DNA from: Rickettsiales bacterium
Lineage (GTDB): Bacteria > Pseudomonadota > Alphaproteobacteria > Rickettsiales > Deianiraeaceae
Length of the DNA stretch: 13,602 nt
Direction: 5' to 3'
Assembly: GCA_947485035.1 (NCBI GenBank)
Contig: CANKQN010000014.1
Location: 1 to 13,602, forward strand
The position numbers and the translations under genes are program-made. The notes beneath the pieces are model-generated. The model saw nothing but the letters and a program-made list of their open reading frames with translations. It was not told the origin of the DNA and did no database searches. Shown in pieces: positions 11,533-13,602 of the stretch. The first letter of the stretch is position 1. Every line of letters starts with the position of its first letter.

Positions 11533-13602
11533 TTAGGCAAAATCGTTGTAAAATTTTGTATCATCTTCACTAATGGATGTCTCTGGCTGCATAATTGTTG
11601 CCTTAATGAAAATCACCGTTTCAACATTATTCACAGATTTCGCACTTCTGCCGAAAAGAACGCCAAGGTATGGAATGTCTTTTAAATATGGAATTCCAAC
11701 ATTTGAAACTATTGTTTTTTCTTCATTAAAACCACCAACTACCATAATTTCACCGCTTTTGATACGCAATGTGGAATTTAGCTCTTTTTTTTCAATAATT
11801 GGAATGCTGTTTGTAATTGATGCCGACGATGTGTTGGAGCTGCTGAAAGTTGAAAGGAAGCTTGCTGCTGGGTCTGAAATCGTCGTTGAAACAGAAGAAA
11901 GAACGGGGTGAATGTTCATTGTTACTTCGTTTTTATCGATATCCGCGGTTGCTTGCAAATCCAAAATAATTCCAACGGGAATTGTGTGAATTGTGCTTTG
12001 CACGATAATAGGATTTGTTGCAGTTGATGTTGCTCCGGTTACAGTTGTAAATGAATTTTGCAACTGTGGTTGAAGTGAAAAGTAGACGTAGTCCTTTGCA
12101 AACGAAAGCTTGGATTTTTGGTTATTCATGACATTTAAACGAGGTGAGGCAATCGCTTTTGTCGTGCCAAATGTTTGCAAAAACTGGACAGCTGCTGAAA
12201 GCCCACCACTTGCAATTGTTATAGCAAACGGACTTGCTAACGATATACCGGCGGTTGAAGTTGCAGAAAATGGAGCCGAGACTGCTGTTGACCCAGTTGA
12301 GCTGAAATTAATACCAGTTGCAAATTCATCATTCAACTGAACTTCAACAAGTCTAACTTCAACAAGAATTTGTGCGGTTGCAACTTTTTTTACTCTATCA
12401 ATATACTCTTCAACCTCTTTTTGAATAATTAAAGGGGCACGAAGTGTAACGATCCCCGCCTGTTTGTTAATAGAGTATAGTGTGTCTTTTTTTTGTGAAA
12501 CGATATACTTAAGACCATTCTCAAACTCCACCCACATTGATGGATTGTTGATATTCATCGAGCTGTTGTAAAGCCCATTGTTGTTCTGTCCAGCAATGCC
12601 ATTTATGCCACCGGTCATTCCGCCGTTCATTCCACCACTACCATTTAGATTTCCATTAAAAGATTGGTTTATGTATGGGTTTGTGTTGGTATTTTGATTT
12701 CCAACGCCAGATGATGTTGACTGTGCGTTATTCACAGCAGCATTCATGCTGTCGATAAACGAAATGTTGTAGTTCTTTGTAAAAGGCTTGTTTGCAGTAA
12801 ATCTTACAACGTTTTCACGAACGGAAATATTCAACTGTGCAAGCTCTGCCATTCTTTCAAGAACATCTGCAGCTTTTGTATTTTTAACTGAAAGAATTAT
12901 TGCACCTTCCACACTTGGATCAATCTCAATATCAATACCAGCAAGGTTGCTGACCTCCATTATTGCGTCTTTGATTGAAACTGTTTCGTCAATGCTTACG
13001 CTAATTTTTTTCGAACCAAACGCACCCATTTGATCTGCAATTGTTTTTTTTGCTTCAATTTCTTTTTGAACTACCGTTTTTGCAACTTCTTCAATTTTTG
13101 TTTTAATAAATTGCTTGCTATCGTATCTTTTAAGAATTAGATCGGAGTCAAGATCGATATTTTCCATCGTTTTGCCATAGTCTCTTTCTTCCTTTTTATT
13201 GTGCAGTGCCTTTCTATCGTCTTTACGAGCTTCATTAAAATCACTTCTACTTAAGCGTTTTTCAGTAACAACTTCAACATTCGGATTAATAACAGAAATT
13301 GCCACGGGTTTTGCGACTTCCACAGGTTTAACAGCTTCAATCTTCACAGGCGCAACTACAGGTTTAACTGTTTCAACCTTTGGAGCTTCAACTTTTGGAA
13401 TTGCCACAGGTTTTGCGACTTCTACAGGTTTAACAGCTTCAATATTTGTTGGTGCTTTTTCAGGTGGCAAAGTTGGTGTTAAAGTTGGGTTTTCACTTGA
13501 AACAGCTACTTTTTCCACGAGTTTTGCGACTTCCACTGGATTAACCGCCTCCACCTTTGGAACTTCCACTTTTGGTGCAACGACTGGTGTTTTTTCCACG
13601 GG
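11533..13602 (-). CDS. Secretin (type II/IV pilus family, PilQ/MshL-like), 5' end outside the window
   Basis: An outer-membrane secretin that forms the multimeric channel of type II secretion or type IV pilus systems. The visible 689 codons run off the right edge; the GTG at 13599 is an internal valine, not a start. Numbering from it, residues 1-103 are a Pro/Lys/Val/Glu linker with repeated EAVKPVEVAKPV. Residues 110-195 are charged and partly helical, 198-270 an STN-like domain (KISVSIDETVSIKDAIMEVS), and 296-345 an Asn/Gly/Met-rich insert. Residues 370-432 are N-domain-like (YIDRVKKVATAQILVEVRLV), and 465-670 the secretin core, ending LRIKSGEIMVVGGF, NVGIPYLKDIPYLGVLFG and VETVIFIKATIM. 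tilS follows within 7 bases. No other pilus gene is visible. Confidence 0.87.
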   Translation of the reverse strand, partial: PVEKTPVVAPKVEVPKVEAVNPVEVAKLVEKVAVSSENPTLTPTLPPEKAPTNIEAVKPVEVAKPVAIPKVEAPKVETVKPVVAPVKIEAVKPVEVAKPVAISVINPNVEVVTEKRLSRSDFNEARKDDRKALHNKKEERDYGKTMENIDLDSDLILKRYDSKQFIKTKIEEVAKTVVQKEIEAKKTIADQMGAFGSKKISVSIDETVSIKDAIMEVSNLAGIDIEIDPSVEGAIILSVKNTKAADVLERMAELAQLNISVRENVVRFTANKPFTKNYNISFIDSMNAAVNNAQSTSSGVGNQNTNTNPYINQSFNGNLNGSGGMNGGMTGGINGIAGQNNNGLYNSSMNINNPSMWVEFENGLKYIVSQKKDTLYSINKQAGIVTLRAPLIIQKEVEEYIDRVKKVATAQILVEVRLVEVQLNDEFATGINFSSTGSTAVSAPFSATSTAGISLASPFAITIASGGLSAAVQFLQTFGTTKAIASPRLNVMNNQKSKLSFAKDYVYFSLQPQLQNSFTTVTGATSTATNPIIVQSTIHTIPVGIILDLQATADIDKNEVTMNIHPVLSSVSTTISDPAASFLSTFSSSNTSSASITNSIPIIEKKELNSTLRIKSGEIMVVGGFNEEKTIVSNVGIPYLKDIPYLGVLFGRSAKSVNNVETVIFIKATIMQPETSISEDDTKFYNDFA
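13297..13341. repeat. 45-bp direct repeat encoding IEAVKPVEVAKPVAI, copy 1
   Basis: Nearly identical to 13399-13443 (two differences by eye), at an offset of 102 bases (34 codons), inside the secretin's Pro-rich N-terminal linker. A more diverged third copy lies near 13515-13555. Confidence 0.85.
13399..13443. repeat. 45-bp direct repeat encoding IEAVKPVEVAKPVAI, copy 2
   Basis: The second copy of the secretin linker unit at 13297-13341. The 34-codon period keeps the frame, so the array can change the linker length. It may be a periplasm- or peptidoglycan-spanning spacer, as in TonB/TolA-like Pro-Lys-Val-Glu linkers. Confidence 0.85.

Overview
The window looks like a chromosomal segment of an uncultured or poorly known, very AT-rich alphaproteobacterium, perhaps with a reduced genome or a Rickettsiales/Holosporales-like lifestyle. 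The support is the gene set rather than any single marker. It includes homologues of the mitochondrial respiratory-assembly proteins NDUFAF5 and NDUFAF7, a COQ9-like protein, an alphaproteobacterial-type LolA-like protein, Mrp antiporter subunits B and C, and strong A/T codon bias with Lys/Asn/Ile-rich proteins. No rRNA, tRNA, CRISPR array, transposase or integrase was recognised. Nearly every start codon lacks a visible Shine-Dalgarno sequence.

Layout, left to right. Positions 1-556 hold no confident gene, only short protein-like fragments on both strands broken by stops. A plus-strand pair leuA-gpsA (561-2875) follows, with ATGA coupling and a hairpin plus T-run at its end. Convergent to it is mrpC (2887-3219, minus), whose extended -10 promoter sits so close to the ATG that the message is predicted to be leaderless. 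Divergent from mrpC is a tightly packed plus-strand cluster rpsO-purS-mrpB (3346-4263). A periplasmic M23 peptidase follows (4344-5678). Convergent with that is a lone phage-type tail-collar protein (5692-6699, minus), preceded by a COQ9-like gene (6761-7225, minus).

From a very AT-rich divergent spacer, an NDUFAF5-like methyltransferase-fold gene and a LolA-like gene run rightward (7265-8596). They meet a compact minus-strand operon that reads, in transcription order, secretin (entering from beyond the right edge), tilS, folB, 5-formyl-THF cyclo-ligase, and midA (NDUFAF7-like).

Functional themes are leucine, phospholipid-precursor, purine and folate metabolism, respiratory complex I and ubiquinone support, cell-envelope proteins (M23 peptidase, LolA-like carrier, secretin), and tRNA-Ile lysidine synthesis. 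The most notable observation is that tilS is split at an A10 tract. Losing one A, by transcriptional slippage or a ribosomal +1 shift, would restore a full-length TilS. The same pattern could also be a sequencing or assembly error. Other points are a Gln in place of the second metal-binding His of LeuA, a shortened GpsA, an NDUFAF5-like protein without the glycine-rich SAM loop, Mrp subunits B and C split onto opposite strands around rpsO-purS, and a 58-bp perfect repeat in the tail-collar gene.
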